Counted from the first letter of the stretch, positions 7,429 through 15,172 are shown. The stretch is 16,474 bases of DNA from Minisyncoccota bacterium (GCA_021734725.1 JAIPIM010000046.1:1-16474); one strand, 5' to 3'. Numbers and translations are program-made. Notes: a model not told the origin generated them from the sequence alone.

Positions 7429-7486
7429 AAGAAGTTTTCTGTACCGCAGAGAAGAATCGGCAGCGAATCAGACAACCACGGATATC

Positions 7487-9895
7487 ATGGACAACCACGG
7501 CCTACACGTTTTAGAATACCCGCGCCTGCTCGAGTTGATTGCCAGCTTTGCGTCAACGCAATGCGGGCACAAGCGAGTACGGGCGATGCAGCCCCGCAGT
7601 TCACAGGAGGAGATTGAATTATCCCGGCATCTTTATGCAGCGCTTATGCAGCTTTGCCGTGCCGATATCGTGCTTCCCCGGTTGACCTTCAATGATGTTT
7701 CAGCCGCCTTGAATCGAGCAAGGCCGGTTGGGGCTGTGTTATCCGTGGACGATCTCCTGGCGTGTCGCCTGCTTTTGGATGCGACACATGAACTCCAAAA
7801 ATTCACTGCGGGCGAGCCCTGCCGCTCTCTGCCCGCTGTCCAGGCGCTTTCGCAACGACTGGACGGTTCAAGTGATCTGTACCGAGCGTTGCGGCATACG
7901 TTCGATAAGGATGGTGAGATCCGGGACGACGCAAGTTCAGAGCTATACCGCATTCGCCAGCGCCGCCGCGCGCTGGAACGCACTATCCGCAAGCTTTTGG
8001 AAGGTATGCTACGGCAACTTGCGGGCACGGATATCCTGCAAGACCAGTTTATTACGGTTCGTAACGACCGCCATGTGGTGCCCGTCCGGAGAGAGTGCAA
8101 GAACCGTGTCCGCGGTGTTGTCCATGACCATTCCGACAGCGGCCGGACTCTTTTCGTTGAACCGGAAGAGACGCTGCCGCTGGGAAACGAACTTGCGGAT
8201 ATCATGCTGGAAGAACGCGACGAACTGCTTCGGATAATTGGCGAGCTGAGCGACCAGGTTCGATGCAACCGCGAGGTGTTACAGAGAGATCAAGAGGCAC
8301 TCACCGTTTTTGACGCGGCTTCAGCGGTTGCCCTGTGGGGGACACAGTACGAGTGCATCCTGCCGGAGTTTGGCAATGCCCTATGCCTGCGTCACGTTCG
8401 GCATCCGTTGTTGGCCATGCAATTCCGGCAGGCCAATCGGGAGAACGAACTGGTCCCGCTGGATTTGGACCTGCGTCCGGAGTGCCGAACCCTCGTGATC
8501 ACAGGGTCCAACAGCGGCGGCAAGACTGTGGCAATCAAAACCGTTGGACTTGTCGTGCTTGCCGCACAGGCCGGGCTGCCCATACCCGCCGGTGAGAACA
8601 CACGGATGCCCGTCTTTTCTTACGTGTTTGCCGACATCGGAGACGAACAATCTCTGGAGGAGAATCTCAGCACGTTTACGGGACATTTACGGCGCACCGC
8701 AACCATCCTTGAAAAGGTGACAGAGGAACCCCGGGCAAAAACACTTATCCTGCTTGACGAGCTGGGAACTGGCACAGACCCGCTGGAGGGAGGGGCGCTG
8801 GGGTGTGCTCTCCTTGAAGAGCTGTGTCGATACGAAACATTGACTGTGGCCACTACGCACCTGGGGAGCATCAAGTCCTTTGCCCATGAAGCTGATCACA
8901 TGCTCAATGCCAGTGTTCGATTCAATTTAGAAACACTGGAACCCGAATACGCGATTGACGTGGGTCAACCGGGCGCCAGTCATGCACTCATGATTGCGGA
9001 ACGCTTGGGGATGGATCCCAACGTCATGGAGGCTGCCCGGCTCCATTTGACGCGGGACCATCTGCAACTGGAGAGCATGCTGGCTAAGCTGGAGGAACAG
9101 CAGCGCCGGGCGGAGGTCGAGGAGCGCCAGACCCACCAGGCCCTGGAGGAGGCGGTCCAGGATCGCGAAGCCGCCAGAAGTGAGCGTGACACATTGCGGG
9201 CGGAACGCAAAAAGCTTCTGCACGAGGCGTACAAACAGGCCGAGCAGATTGTAGCCGATACACGCCGCCAGATGGAACAGCTGGTGGCCGATATTCAATC
9301 GTCAAAGAAAGTTGCCGGAGAGCGCGAAGCGCGGCGTCAAGCGCAACGGTTGGTGAGGAAGCGGTCGCAGACACTGGAAGCGGCCGTGAGCCGGACCAGG
9401 CCGCGCGCACACCAGCCCGTATCTCTCAGCGAGCTCCGGACCGGCGACGTTGTGTGGGTCGAAAAACTGCACAGCAAAGCCCATATCAAAGGAGTCTATG
9501 CAGACCGTGGAGAAGCCGTCGTGTCTCTTGGACATCTGGATTTTACGGTTGCGGCTGATCAGTTGGGACAAGTCACATCGGATCAGCCGGAGACGGACCT
9601 CCCGCGCATGCACGAATCACGACCGAAAGTTGAGGGCGCCGTGTCGCATGAACTGAATTTGGTTGGGCGCCGCGTCCACGAAGCGTTGCCGTTGCTCGAG
9701 CGGTTTCTGAACACAGCGGTTCTTGCTGGATTCGATGAGGTGCGAGTGATTCATGGGCATGGTACCGGGCGCCTGAAAGCAGCGGTGCATCAGGCGCTCA
9801 CAGACAGTCGTCTGGTCCAGCGGTTTCGCGTGGGGGATTCCGGCAAGGATCCGGGCGGGGCCGGTGCAACTTTTGTGACGTTGAACACAAAATAA
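7487..9895 (+). CDS. mutS2: Endonuclease MutS2 (Smr-domain MutS homologue)
   Basis: This 802-aa ABC-type ATPase of the MutS2 family acts on recombination intermediates and, in some bacteria, on stalled or collided ribosomes. Order of parts: MutS core/clamp region 1-310; Walker A GSNSGGKT at 340-347 (GPNTGGKT is usual); Walker B LILLDELGTGTD at 420-431 with D424-E425; a long charged coiled coil at about 520-610; a KOW-like linker; and a C-terminal Smr domain from about 718 to 802 with HGHGTG at 756-761. In the Smr domain the usual LDLRG reads LNLVG (Asn724). ATG 7487 (MDNHGLHVLEYP) matches the family start; the frame is open back to TTG 7418, but that extension has no SD and no family match. 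mutS2 is transcribed divergently from the lpxB block and converges on araD. Confidence 0.93.
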   Translation: MDNHGLHVLEYPRLLELIASFASTQCGHKRVRAMQPRSSQEEIELSRHLYAALMQLCRADIVLPRLTFNDVSAALNRARPVGAVLSVDDLLACRLLLDATHELQKFTAGEPCRSLPAVQALSQRLDGSSDLYRALRHTFDKDGEIRDDASSELYRIRQRRRALERTIRKLLEGMLRQLAGTDILQDQFITVRNDRHVVPVRRECKNRVRGVVHDHSDSGRTLFVEPEETLPLGNELADIMLEERDELLRIIGELSDQVRCNREVLQRDQEALTVFDAASAVALWGTQYECILPEFGNALCLRHVRHPLLAMQFRQANRENELVPLDLDLRPECRTLVITGSNSGGKTVAIKTVGLVVLAAQAGLPIPAGENTRMPVFSYVFADIGDEQSLEENLSTFTGHLRRTATILEKVTEEPRAKTLILLDELGTGTDPLEGGALGCALLEELCRYETLTVATTHLGSIKSFAHEADHMLNASVRFNLETLEPEYAIDVGQPGASHALMIAERLGMDPNVMEAARLHLTRDHLQLESMLAKLEEQQRRAEVEERQTHQALEEAVQDREAARSERDTLRAERKKLLHEAYKQAEQIVADTRRQMEQLVADIQSSKKVAGEREARRQAQRLVRKRSQTLEAAVSRTRPRAHQPVSLSELRTGDVVWVEKLHSKAHIKGVYADRGEAVVSLGHLDFTVAADQLGQVTSDQPETDLPRMHESRPKVEGAVSHELNLVGRRVHEALPLLERFLNTAVLAGFDEVRVIHGHGTGRLKAAVHQALTDSRLVQRFRVGDSGKDPGGAGATFVTLNTK

Positions 9896-9979
9896 CACGA
9901 CTTGGGGGTGCCATTGCACCAAACTGGTCATTGAAGGCACCGGTCACCGGTCAATCGAAGCATGCCTGAGAGGCGTTGA

Positions 9980-10678
9980 TTATGCCTCTGGTTGTCCGTA
10001 GTAGGCAGTGGGTCCGTGCTTGCGTCCGAAGTGCCGGTCAAGCAGATAACGGGGGATCGCCCCCTGTTCCGGCGAAAGGTTGCGGGTTAAGAAGGCCATC
10101 AACGCTACCGACTCAAGAACAACGCTGTTTTTGACAGCTGCTTGACAGTCTTTCCCCCATGAGAAAGGTCCGTGATTTGCCACTAAGATTGCCGGCATAT
10201 CAATTGACGACTGATTGTCCAGGGTTTCGAGGATCACACGGCCTGTATTCGCTTCGTAGTTATCCGTCACCTCTTCCTCGGTCATGCGTCGAGTTACTGG
10301 AATGCCCCCATGGAAATGATCGGCGTGGGTGGTGCCCAGGCATGGGATGGGCGTGCAGGCTTGCGCAAATGCCGTGGCGTACGTGCTGTGTGTATGGGCC
10401 ACCCCGCCGATATCCGGGCGTGCGCGATAGAGCGCCATGTGGGTAGGGGTGTCCGACGAGGGATTCAGGGTGCCCTCGATTACATCGCCTTCCAAGTTCA
10501 GAAGGACCATGGTTTCGGGAGTCAGTCGATCATACGATACGCCGCTGGGCTTGATGGCCACGATACCGCGTTCGCGATCAAGCCCGCTTACATTCCCCCA
10601 CGTGTAGGTGACAAGCCCCCGCCGTGCGAGTTCAAGGTTTGCGGTGCATACTTCGTTTCGTAGCTTGTCAGCCTGCAT
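9980..10678 (-). CDS. araD: L-ribulose-5-phosphate 4-epimerase
   Basis: This 232-aa zinc class II aldolase-fold enzyme converts L-ribulose-5-phosphate to D-xylulose-5-phosphate in L-arabinose breakdown. It closely resembles E. coli AraD (231 aa): TWGNVS (26-31), KPSGV (43-47), SSDTPTH with D76 (74-80), the zinc pair H95/H97 in HTHS, GTTHADHFHG with catalytic-type D120, the third zinc ligand H169 in ANHGPFSWG, and the C-terminal HGPTAYYGQ (221-229). These features separate it from the related L-fuculose-1-phosphate aldolase FucA. ATG 10678 is 29 bp after the stop of the unknown membrane-protein gene, so the two are probably one transcript. SD is weak. No araB-type kinase is in the window. Confidence 0.95.
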   Translation of the reverse strand: MQADKLRNEVCTANLELARRGLVTYTWGNVSGLDRERGIVAIKPSGVSYDRLTPETMVLLNLEGDVIEGTLNPSSDTPTHMALYRARPDIGGVAHTHSTYATAFAQACTPIPCLGTTHADHFHGGIPVTRRMTEEEVTDNYEANTGRVILETLDNQSSIDMPAILVANHGPFSWGKDCQAAVKNSVVLESVALMAFLTRNLSPEQGAIPRYLLDRHFGRKHGPTAYYGQPEA

Positions 10679-10707
10679 ACGGACGGCTTCGAGATGCGTG
10701 TTCAGTC

Positions 10708-11523
10708 TTATTCGGAAAACGTCGGGAACAGATCCGGGTATTGCCCAGACAGTTCTTCAATATTTTCAGGCGTAACCAATAAAAAGCGTTTGTCGAAATC
10801 TTTGACACTCTTCGGCTTTGCTTTATCTTCCATATCCGGATCCAGTCGGTACATCACCGCCGCAACGATATAACCCTGTTTAATGGCCTCTTGAAGCGAC
10901 GGCATCTGCATGGTGTTGTACAAAGCGAGTCGCGGTGGATCTTGCATCTTCCACAGGGACAGATTTTCCACGTCCATCGGCAAACCTATGAGACTGATAA
11001 TGATGTCGCATTGGTCAAGATAAGGCTCGAGCACGCGATTGTACTCGCTTGCCTGCATCATCATTTCGCCCACTGGCGGCGGCACAGCTTCTTCAGCGCC
11101 ACCCATTTCCTCCATCATTCGCTTATACTCTTCGGGGAGTTCCGGACTGATAATTTCGACGACAGTAATGTCAGGGCCGAGTCCTTCCGTCAAGCCACGC
11201 AAGCGGGCCGTCTCTCCTTCCGAGGGTTCCCCAAATTCATAGCCCTTCAGAATGACGACCTCACTGTCCGCAAAGTTTTCGCTGATGTATTGCCCCAGGC
11301 GCTTCGCCGAGATTTCGGCATAACCTAACTCACGCTCCCGCAGGTCTTCGTAGTCCACTCCCCCTCCCCCCGTGAAGATTGTGCTGACAGCAAGCAGAAG
11401 AGCCACAATTGCGCACACAATGGTGACCGGTCGTCCCCACTCGACCCCTGAGCGTGCCTTTGCGAGACCAAAAATCATTCCTGCCGCGGCCAAAATCATG
11501 AGTGCGTACCACAAAAAACTCAT
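10708..11523 (-). CDS. Unrecognised membrane-anchored protein upstream of araD
   Basis: This 271-aa protein belongs to no family I recognise. Two hydrophobic segments at about 3-20 and 32-50 form an N-terminal hairpin, followed by GGGG and a soluble, acidic domain of about 220 residues. That domain looks alpha/beta: strand-like EVVILKGYEFG (88-98), ITVVEIISPELP (119-130), DIIISLIGLPMD (173-184), RLALYN (198-203), YIVAAVMYRLDP (218-229) and FLLVTPENIEELS (247-259). The hydrophobic strands capping loops suggest a Rossmann or periplasmic-binding-like fold; this is inference. A Met/Pro-rich linker lies at 136-157. ATG 11523 is chosen over an upstream start because GAGGAG lies eight bases before it. 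It precedes araD by 29 bp and has its own promoter, suggesting a link to sugar sensing or uptake. Confidence 0.85.
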   Translation of the reverse strand: MSFLWYALMILAAAGMIFGLAKARSGVEWGRPVTIVCAIVALLLAVSTIFTGGGGVDYEDLRERELGYAEISAKRLGQYISENFADSEVVILKGYEFGEPSEGETARLRGLTEGLGPDITVVEIISPELPEEYKRMMEEMGGAEEAVPPPVGEMMMQASEYNRVLEPYLDQCDIIISLIGLPMDVENLSLWKMQDPPRLALYNTMQMPSLQEAIKQGYIVAAVMYRLDPDMEDKAKPKSVKDFDKRFLLVTPENIEELSGQYPDLFPTFSE

Positions 11524-11552
11524 TGTTCCTTCTCCTCGGTAAGTTCTGTACA

Positions 11553-11589
11553 ACTGCTTTTAGGGATCACGACAAAGCCGTGAAGCAGT
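11553..11589. repeat. Inverted repeat ACTGCTT...AAGCAGT with inner CACG/CGTG
   Basis: ACTGCTT (11553-11559) pairs with AAGCAGT (11583-11589), and CACG (11568-11571) pairs with CGTG (11579-11582), giving an 11-bp interrupted stem with an 8-nt bulge on one side. It lies just downstream of the predicted leftward promoter, so in that transcript it would form a hairpin at the very 5' end, upstream of the SD. It could be an operator or a leader structure for the araD transcript. Confidence 0.4.
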
Positions 11590-11601
11590 ATCTTGATAAG
11601 T

Positions 11602-11630
11602 AGTATACTGGGTCGGTCGATCTTACGCAA
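11602..11630 (-). promoter_or_regulatory. Sigma70-like promoter for the membrane protein-araD transcript
   Basis: On the minus strand TTGCGT (11630-11625) and TATACT (11607-11602) are separated by exactly 17 bp. TATACT matches five of six consensus -10 bases and TTGCGT three of six -35 bases. The expected start near 11595 leaves a leader of about 70 nt to the ATG at 11523, which includes the inverted repeat and the SD. Confidence 0.55.
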
Positions 11631-11680
11631 TAAAAACACTTGTTTTTTCAGTTGGATGACGAATTTATTCAGCGCACCGT

Positions 11681-11710
11681 TTGCAAAAGTGCACCCATAT
11701 GCGTTATTCT
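11681..11710 (+). promoter_or_regulatory. Possible promoter for the isomerase gene
   Basis: TTGCAA (11681-11686) and TATTCT (11705-11710) are spaced 18 bp apart in AT-rich DNA upstream of the isomerase gene. The transcript would have a leader of about 170 nt. The 363-bp region 11524-11886 is the shared control region of the divergent sugar genes; apart from the two promoters and the inverted repeat I see no gene in it. Confidence 0.4.
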
Positions 11711-11874
11711 ACACTACTGTTTCAAATGTAAACAATATGCCCACGACGCTGCTGTCTGGTAACGAGTGGGGAATCGCCGAGAAGATCGGTCATGGCCCAG
11801 CTGTCGGTGCAGGTGTGAGCATTGATCATCGTCGTTCAGTATGTTTGGGAAAAGATATTCGCAGCACTCAAGAA

Positions 11875-11880
11875 AAGGAG
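11875..11880 (+). promoter_or_regulatory. Ribosome-binding site AAGGAG fixing the GTG start of the isomerase
   Basis: AAGGAG is followed by AAAAAC and GTG at 11887. This is the best SD in the window and outweighs several in-frame upstream starts that would add up to 98 residues of sequence unlike the family. Confidence 0.8.
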
Positions 11881-11886
11881 AAAAAC

Positions 11887-13587
11887 GTGAGCCGTGCAGT
11901 AGCATTAAAAAAAGATGTGACTATCAAACCGAGTAAAGCCACAGTCGGGGTATTTTGCGCGAGCGATCCTCGTATTGACGAAGAATCGCGACAGCGTTGC
12001 GTCAATATTGTGAAGCAGGTGGCGGACCACGTTGCAGACAGCATCGACAGCGTTGACGTTGTCTATGCGCCTCTTTTGGTGGACGGCGAACCGCAGGCTG
12101 ATGCCGTGGCCCAACAATTCAAAGAGTCTGGCGTAAATGTGCTGATCTGCACACCGGACACCTGGGCGTTTCCACAGCTCAGCGTGCTTTCCCTGCTTTC
12201 GCATTTTCCAAAAGACATCCCCATTAATTTCACCTGCGGCAACAGTGGGCCGAAACCCGGGGTTGTTTTTGCGCATGCAATCAACGGGGCGGTAGCACAG
12301 TATGGAAAACTTTCACACCTGAATGTGGGCAGTTGGCCGGATACCGGTTCAAATCCGCCCATGAGTGAGGCAACGGGAAGGGCGCTTGTCGACTGGGTGC
12401 ATGCGGCCGCAACCAAGGTTGCTCTGCGAGGACGGCGTGTCGTGGTTTTCGGTCACGACTCAATGGGTATGGAAACAGCCTTGGCTCATGTGATACCGAC
12501 GCGAAATGTGTTTGGTATTGAGATAGCTCGGCTGGATATGAAGCTCCTGGCCGACATGCTGCGGAAGGAAGCCTATGATAAAAAGGAGTGTAAGGCTCTT
12601 CGCGCTTGGATCGACAAACAGCTTGGCGAGCGTCTCGAAGTGCCCTCTGAAGAAGACAGCGAGCGCTTCGATCAAAGCCTGGCGATGTATCTCATTGTCC
12701 GTGACCTCATGAATGATTTGAATGCGGTTGGCGGGGGCTTCATGAGCCAGCTCGAGTGGGGATCCGATGCGCGCGGCATACCGTTGCCCGTGGCCGACGC
12801 CATGGAATCGCTATTTAACTCGACCTTTGATCACAACGGCGTGAAACCGGTGCTGCCGTTCGCCACGGAAGCGGATGTGCAGGGCTTGTTGACGATGTTG
12901 TTTATGTCCCATCTGACCGACGGAAATCCACCGCTTTTTATGGACTTCCGGAAGGTGTGGGAACCATGGGAATTGAACGCCCTGGCCAAGGACGTTGGAG
13001 AATACGATGCCAATGCCCTGTGGGCCAAAAAAGGACTGGTTGACGGCGATAATTCTGGAAGTGCCTCACTAAACTGGGCGGCCAAACAAGGCGCCAGTGT
13101 TGCGGAAATTATGCAGAATGTCTCGATGCCTTTGGCGGATGAAGGATATTTCCCCGGTTTGGGCAATTCAGTTACATTTGTTTCTCCCGAGGGACTCGAA
13201 GGAATTGCGTCGCGGCTCAGTTACAGTGCACTGTCGAATATGTTCTCGCTTACCTGGGACGAAGCCTGTACCGTGGAACTGCCTCCGAAGCTGAGCAACG
13301 CCGTCTGCAATGCTTCAACGGCTACGTGGCCGCATACATTTGTGGTGCCCAAGTACGCGACCATGGTGGAATACAAGCAGGTACCGCCTGCCAATCACTT
13401 CCACATGGTGACCGGGCTGTCCCCCGCGCGGCTGGAATACTGGATGGATCTGGCCAATGTTCTTTCCGCGACACCGTGGGCTGCACGGCCGTCGTATTTA
13501 GAGGATACGGACCGTCCCATCCCGCTGATCTACACGCAGAACGGTGGCGAGGATGCCACCAAAATGATGCTTGGGAAGAAAATGTAG
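11887..13587 (+). CDS. fucI: L-fucose isomerase family protein (ketol isomerase)
   Basis: This 566-aa enzyme of the FucI/COG2407 family isomerises an aldose to a ketose using a divalent metal, Mn2+ in the known enzymes. It aligns by eye along E. coli FucI (591 aa). The match includes NSTFDHNGVKP (311-321), FATEADVQG with E328 (E337 in E. coli), LFMDFR with D353 (D361), SGSASLN (390-396), TATWPHTF (478-485) and ANHFH with H504 (H528), so all three metal ligands are present. The start is GTG at 11887, fixed by a strong SD. Family members act on L-fucose, D-arabinose or L-arabinose; the divergent araD hints at a pentose but does not prove it. No transporter or kinase is adjacent. A gap of 85 bp separates it from gcvH. 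Confidence 0.9.
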   Translation: MSRAVALKKDVTIKPSKATVGVFCASDPRIDEESRQRCVNIVKQVADHVADSIDSVDVVYAPLLVDGEPQADAVAQQFKESGVNVLICTPDTWAFPQLSVLSLLSHFPKDIPINFTCGNSGPKPGVVFAHAINGAVAQYGKLSHLNVGSWPDTGSNPPMSEATGRALVDWVHAAATKVALRGRRVVVFGHDSMGMETALAHVIPTRNVFGIEIARLDMKLLADMLRKEAYDKKECKALRAWIDKQLGERLEVPSEEDSERFDQSLAMYLIVRDLMNDLNAVGGGFMSQLEWGSDARGIPLPVADAMESLFNSTFDHNGVKPVLPFATEADVQGLLTMLFMSHLTDGNPPLFMDFRKVWEPWELNALAKDVGEYDANALWAKKGLVDGDNSGSASLNWAAKQGASVAEIMQNVSMPLADEGYFPGLGNSVTFVSPEGLEGIASRLSYSALSNMFSLTWDEACTVELPPKLSNAVCNASTATWPHTFVVPKYATMVEYKQVPPANHFHMVTGLSPARLEYWMDLANVLSATPWAARPSYLEDTDRPIPLIYTQNGGEDATKMMLGKKM

Positions 13588-13672
13588 TGAGGCGACAAGC
13601 CTGAGTGGCACGCATGGTGTACATGCTGGACGACATACCGCGAATACATGGTCTGTGGAAGGAGATAAGGCG

Positions 13673-14071
13673 ATGAAGCGTTTTTCGGAGGAACACTTGT
13701 GGGTGGACGTTCACAAGAACGAAGCCACTATTGGTATCACTGCATATGCTGCCGAGGAACTGGGCGAAATCACGTTCATTGAGTTACCGGATGTGGGATT
13801 TGTCCTCACCCAGGGGGAAACGCTGTGCGTGGTGGAATCTGTGAAGGCGGCTTCCGATATCGTTGCCCCGCTTAGCGGAAGTGTGGCGGCGGTAAACGAG
13901 AAACTCGAGAACGAGCCGGGATTACTGAATTCGGCACCGGAGGCAGAAGGGTGGATCTGCCGCGTCGAAGAAATCGAGCGGCAGGAAGTGGACGGTATGA
14001 TGCGTGAAGAAGAATATGAAGCGTTCATTTCCAGTGATACGGAAAACGAGGATGAGGATGACGCTGGGTAG
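13673..14071 (+). CDS. gcvH: Glycine cleavage system H protein (lipoyl carrier)
   Basis: This 132-aa lipoyl carrier shuttles the methylamine group between the P and T proteins of glycine cleavage and in some bacteria is a lipoate donor. The opening FSEEHLWVDV (4-13), ITAYAAEELGEITFIELPDVG (22-42) and the lipoylation site VESVKAASD with Lys58 (54-62) are canonical, followed by the LSGSVAAVNEKL turn. It ends in an acidic tail (SDTENEDEDD) not typical of the family. ATG 13673 follows GGAAGGAG. Upstream in-frame sequence lacks family match. No gcvT or gcvP is next to it; it may be read with the isomerase gene 85 bp upstream or on its own. Confidence 0.95.
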   Translation: MKRFSEEHLWVDVHKNEATIGITAYAAEELGEITFIELPDVGFVLTQGETLCVVESVKAASDIVAPLSGSVAAVNEKLENEPGLLNSAPEAEGWICRVEEIERQEVDGMMREEEYEAFISSDTENEDEDDAG

Positions 14072-14077
14072 GGCTTG

Positions 14078-14119
14078 TGACGTCAGGCGGTTGATCATCG
14101 GGACAAGCGGTAGTATGTT
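14078..14119 (+). promoter_or_regulatory. Putative rpmH promoter with adjoining TGACGTCA palindrome
   Basis: TTGATC (14091-14096) and TATGTT (14114-14119) are spaced 17 bp apart in the 110-bp gap between gcvH and rpmH. A perfect 8-bp palindrome TGACGTCA lies directly upstream (14078-14085), and TGATCA overlaps the -35. The expected leader is about 55 nt. Strength and any operator role are inferred. Confidence 0.45.
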
Positions 14120-14181
14120 ACCTGCTTATCGCTTGGCAGTTTATCCTGAGAAATCGGTAATGTAAAAAGGCGAAAATAACC

Positions 14182-14316
14182 ATGAAACGGACATATCAAC
14201 CCTCAAATAGGTCTCGCAAACGTAAGCTCGGCTTTCGCGCACGTATGGCAACTCGCGCCGGACGTGCAATTCTACATCGTCGCCGCCGCAAAGGACGCCA
14301 ACGGTTAAGCGCTTGA
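14182..14316 (+). CDS. rpmH: Ribosomal protein bL34
   Basis: This 44-aa, very basic protein of the large ribosomal subunit binds 23S rRNA. The sequence opens MKRTYQPS and continues RKRKLGFRARMATRAGR, followed by an Arg/Lys-rich tail ending RLSA; this is the full bL34 signature at normal length. ATG 14182 is preceded by AAAAGG at a long spacing. It is followed 58 bp later by rnpA, the conserved bacterial order. Confidence 0.98.
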   Translation: MKRTYQPSNRSRKRKLGFRARMATRAGRAILHRRRRKGRQRLSA

Positions 14317-14374
14317 CTTACGTGGCCGAAAAACACGGATACAGTTAATTCCTAAACCGTAGTGGCGTGCCCGG

Positions 14375-14767
14375 ATGACTCGCTCCATTGTGGCTTCCCA
14401 AAATAACGGCGTAAAACGTGCGGCCCGTAGGAGCAAACGGCTGCGCTCGGCTCAGGAGATTGGCTTTGTCAAGAGTCGCGGGAAGCGGAGTGCGGGACGT
14501 GCATGTGCTGTTCAGGTCGTGGCAATTCCCGGGGGTCAACAAAAAACGGCCTTTGTGGTGTCACGTTACTACAGCAAGCTTGCTGTAGAAAGAAACCGTG
14601 CCCGCCGGTTATTGCGGGAAGCGTGGCGGGCCTTGGCCGCAGACGTCCGTAAGGACTGCTGGATCATTCTCCGTCCAAGGCGGGCAATGAAGCGGGCCAA
14701 AACACAGGATGTAGTATCGGAATTGAAGGGCCTGCTCAGGCAGACTGGCATGCTGGTAGGAAGATAA
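14375..14767 (+). CDS. rnpA: Ribonuclease P protein component
   Basis: This 130-aa basic protein binds RNase P RNA and aids 5' maturation of tRNAs. The RNR motif KLAVERNRARRLLREAWR spans 68-85, preceded by AFVVSRYYS (59-67), the usual position. The N-terminal 20 or so residues are a basic extension (NGVKRAARRSKRLRS) whose true start is less certain; ATG 14375 is the first and gives a normal family length. It sits between rpmH and yidD, as in most bacteria. Confidence 0.95.
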   Translation: MTRSIVASQNNGVKRAARRSKRLRSAQEIGFVKSRGKRSAGRACAVQVVAIPGGQQKTAFVVSRYYSKLAVERNRARRLLREAWRALAADVRKDCWIILRPRRAMKRAKTQDVVSELKGLLRQTGMLVGR

Positions 14768-14893
14768 CTTAGCCGCCATAGAGCTGTATCTGTGGCAGCA
14801 TTGAAGCGGGGTAAGTTGCGGGGAAACGCAGCTTGCACCACCGACCATAAGACTGTCATGGGAATAAGAAGCGTCTGCAATCGCGGGAAAATT

Positions 14894-15172
14894 ATGGTGC
14901 TTGTGCTGATTTGGATATATCAGCACTGTATTTCGCCATGGAAACCCGCGTGTTGCCGGTTCCAGCCCACATGTTCGGCCTATGCGCGTGATGCGATACG
15001 GCATTTTGGAATTATTCACGGCGGTTATCTTGCCTTCCGCCGAATTGTGCGATGCCACCCGTTCTACCGCGGTCCACTGTACGATCCCGTACCGTCTCCG
15101 CAAGCGTCAAACGCTCCGGAAGCATCTTTAATGGTGAACGACAGGGAGAAGACGGTCTCCCATGCGGACTGA
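14894..15172 (+). CDS. yidD: Membrane protein insertion efficiency factor YidD
   Basis: This is a 92-aa membrane-associated protein that assists YidC/Sec insertion. Family marks are IYQHCISPWKPACCRFQPTC (8-27), SAYARDAI with the conserved Cys pair just before it, a GYLAFRRIVRCHPF helix and motif (44-57), and DPVP (64-67). A short hydrophobic helix opens the protein. ATG 14894 matches the family start; ATG 14858 (12 residues longer) and GTG 14792 are alternatives with no better SD. The C-terminal 25 residues are a poorly conserved tail. It is located between rnpA and yidC. Confidence 0.93.
   Translation: MVLVLIWIYQHCISPWKPACCRFQPTCSAYARDAIRHFGIIHGGYLAFRRIVRCHPFYRGPLYDPVPSPQASNAPEASLMVNDREKTVSHAD

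Noticed and set aside
7633..8268. Minus-strand 211-codon open frame
   Set aside because: Ser/Arg-rich antisense shadow of mutS2.
9896..9979. Terminator between convergent mutS2 and araD
   Set aside because: Short stems exist (GGTGC/GCACC at 9907-9920, AGAGGC/GCCTCT at 9969-9989) and ACCGGT repeats at 9939-9951, but none is followed by a T-tract on the relevant strand and one overlaps the araD stop.
11593..11886. In-frame 98-residue N-terminal extension of the isomerase
   Set aside because: No SD at its starts, AT-rich non-family sequence, overlaps the predicted promoter, and the GTG at 11887 has a near-perfect SD.
14121..14160. DnaA-box-like TTATCC sequence suggesting oriC near rpmH
   Set aside because: Only one imperfect 9-mer (TTATCCTGA) is seen, with no cluster of boxes or AT-rich unwinding region.
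14609..15103. Minus-strand 164-codon open frame
   Set aside because: Antisense to rnpA and yidD, whose family motifs are clear on the plus strand.
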